Assembly: GCF_025362435.1 (NCBI RefSeq)
Contig: NZ_JANYGL010000163.1
Location: 1-35,575, forward strand
Direction: 5' to 3'
Origin: Polymorphobacter sp.
Lineage (GTDB): Bacteria; Pseudomonadota; Alphaproteobacteria; Sphingomonadales; Sphingomonadaceae
Length of the DNA stretch: 35,575 bases
Position 1 is the stretch's first letter; every line of letters begins with the position of its first letter. The notes below the pieces were generated by a model. It saw only the letters and a list, made by a program, of their open reading frames with translations, made no database searches and was not told the origin of the DNA. This document shows, piece by piece, positions 35,437 to 35,575 of the stretch. The position numbers were made by a program, and so were the translations under genes.

Positions 35437-35575
35437 TCGCTCGTCAGCAGCGCGGTGAAGAACCCGGTGACGAGCGCCTGGACGCCGAGGGCGCAGAGCA
35501 GAACCGAGGGGATGGCGAGGCGCATCGTGCCCTCGACGTTGAGGTTGTGGAACCCGGTCCCGGCCCAGCCGCCGA
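35433..35575 (-). CDS. C-terminus of a membrane protein (cut by the right edge)
   Basis: Only the last 46 codons are visible. They end with a hydrophobic membrane segment (LAIPSVLLCALGVQALVTGFF) and the tail TALLTSD. The preceding GTGFHNLNVEGTMRLAIPS resembles the end of membrane-anchored family 2 glycosyltransferases, but this is weak. Its TAG and that of fdhD share a CTAG. The function cannot be given from this fragment. Confidence 0.55.
   Translation of the reverse strand, partial: GGWAGTGFHNLNVEGTMRLAIPSVLLCALGVQALVTGFFTALLTSD

Overview
The window is about 35.6 kb of very GC-rich chromosome carrying mostly ordinary housekeeping genes. The gene set (hflK-hflC-Do protease facing mrp/apbC, ileS-lspA followed by a DUF3035/BamF-type lipoprotein, a cisplatin-response type ATP-dependent DNA ligase, an FdhF/YdeP oxidoreductase with fdhD, and secreted DUF885 proteins) suggests an alphaproteobacterium, most likely in the Sphingomonadales. 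That placement is inferred from gene content, not from a marker gene. I saw no rRNA, tRNA, CRISPR array, intact insertion sequence or prophage.

Layout: clpB (cut by the left edge, minus) has a possible heat-shock promoter. Next come an ATP-dependent DNA ligase (minus) and a divergent MerR-type regulator. A reduced NfrA/NfrB-like pair (minus) follows, with a GT2 glycosyltransferase and a short outer-membrane-type protein. Divergent from it is thyA - DUF885 metallopeptidase-like - folA (tight operon), then ribF. A Crp/Fnr regulator (minus) overlaps ribF end to end. A small GFA-family gene lies between two copies of a duplicated intergenic element. Then come ileS - lspA - lipoprotein, a convergent HerA-like ATPase (minus), a small secreted protein, and degP - hflC - hflK (minus; transcribed K, C, then protease). 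Divergent from hflK are mrp - CoA-binding protein - aldehyde dehydrogenase - 2-hydroxyacid dehydrogenase. On the minus strand follow a lysozyme-fold protein with a downstream secreted protein, a Tat-exported DUF885 protein, a DUF5694-type secreted protein and an FdhF/YdeP molybdo-oxidoreductase. fdhD diverges from the last of these. The right edge cuts a membrane-anchored protein (minus).

Functional themes are protein quality control (ClpB, HflKC, Do protease), one-carbon/folate metabolism (ThyA, FolA), flavin supply (RibF), lipoprotein maturation next to a lipoprotein (LspA and the DUF3035 protein), Fe-S assembly (Mrp), and a formate-dehydrogenase-like enzyme with its FdhD maturation factor.

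The non-coding signals are the more unusual part. (1) A 12-bp perfect inverted repeat buries the Shine-Dalgarno and start codon of the DUF5694 gene. (2) A roughly 66-bp element is duplicated around the GFA gene and carries an ACACA-N6-TGTGT site plus paired TGAACTTA boxes 11 bp apart. (3) A 12-bp word, TGTAGGACAGCG, occurs in three separate intergenic regions. (4) A nested inverted repeat lies at 30889-30927. Candidate unusual protein systems are the minimal NfrAB-like pair without the c-di-GMP-binding tail, and a signal-less lysozyme-fold protein directly followed by a secreted protein. I did not find a clearly new multi-gene system.
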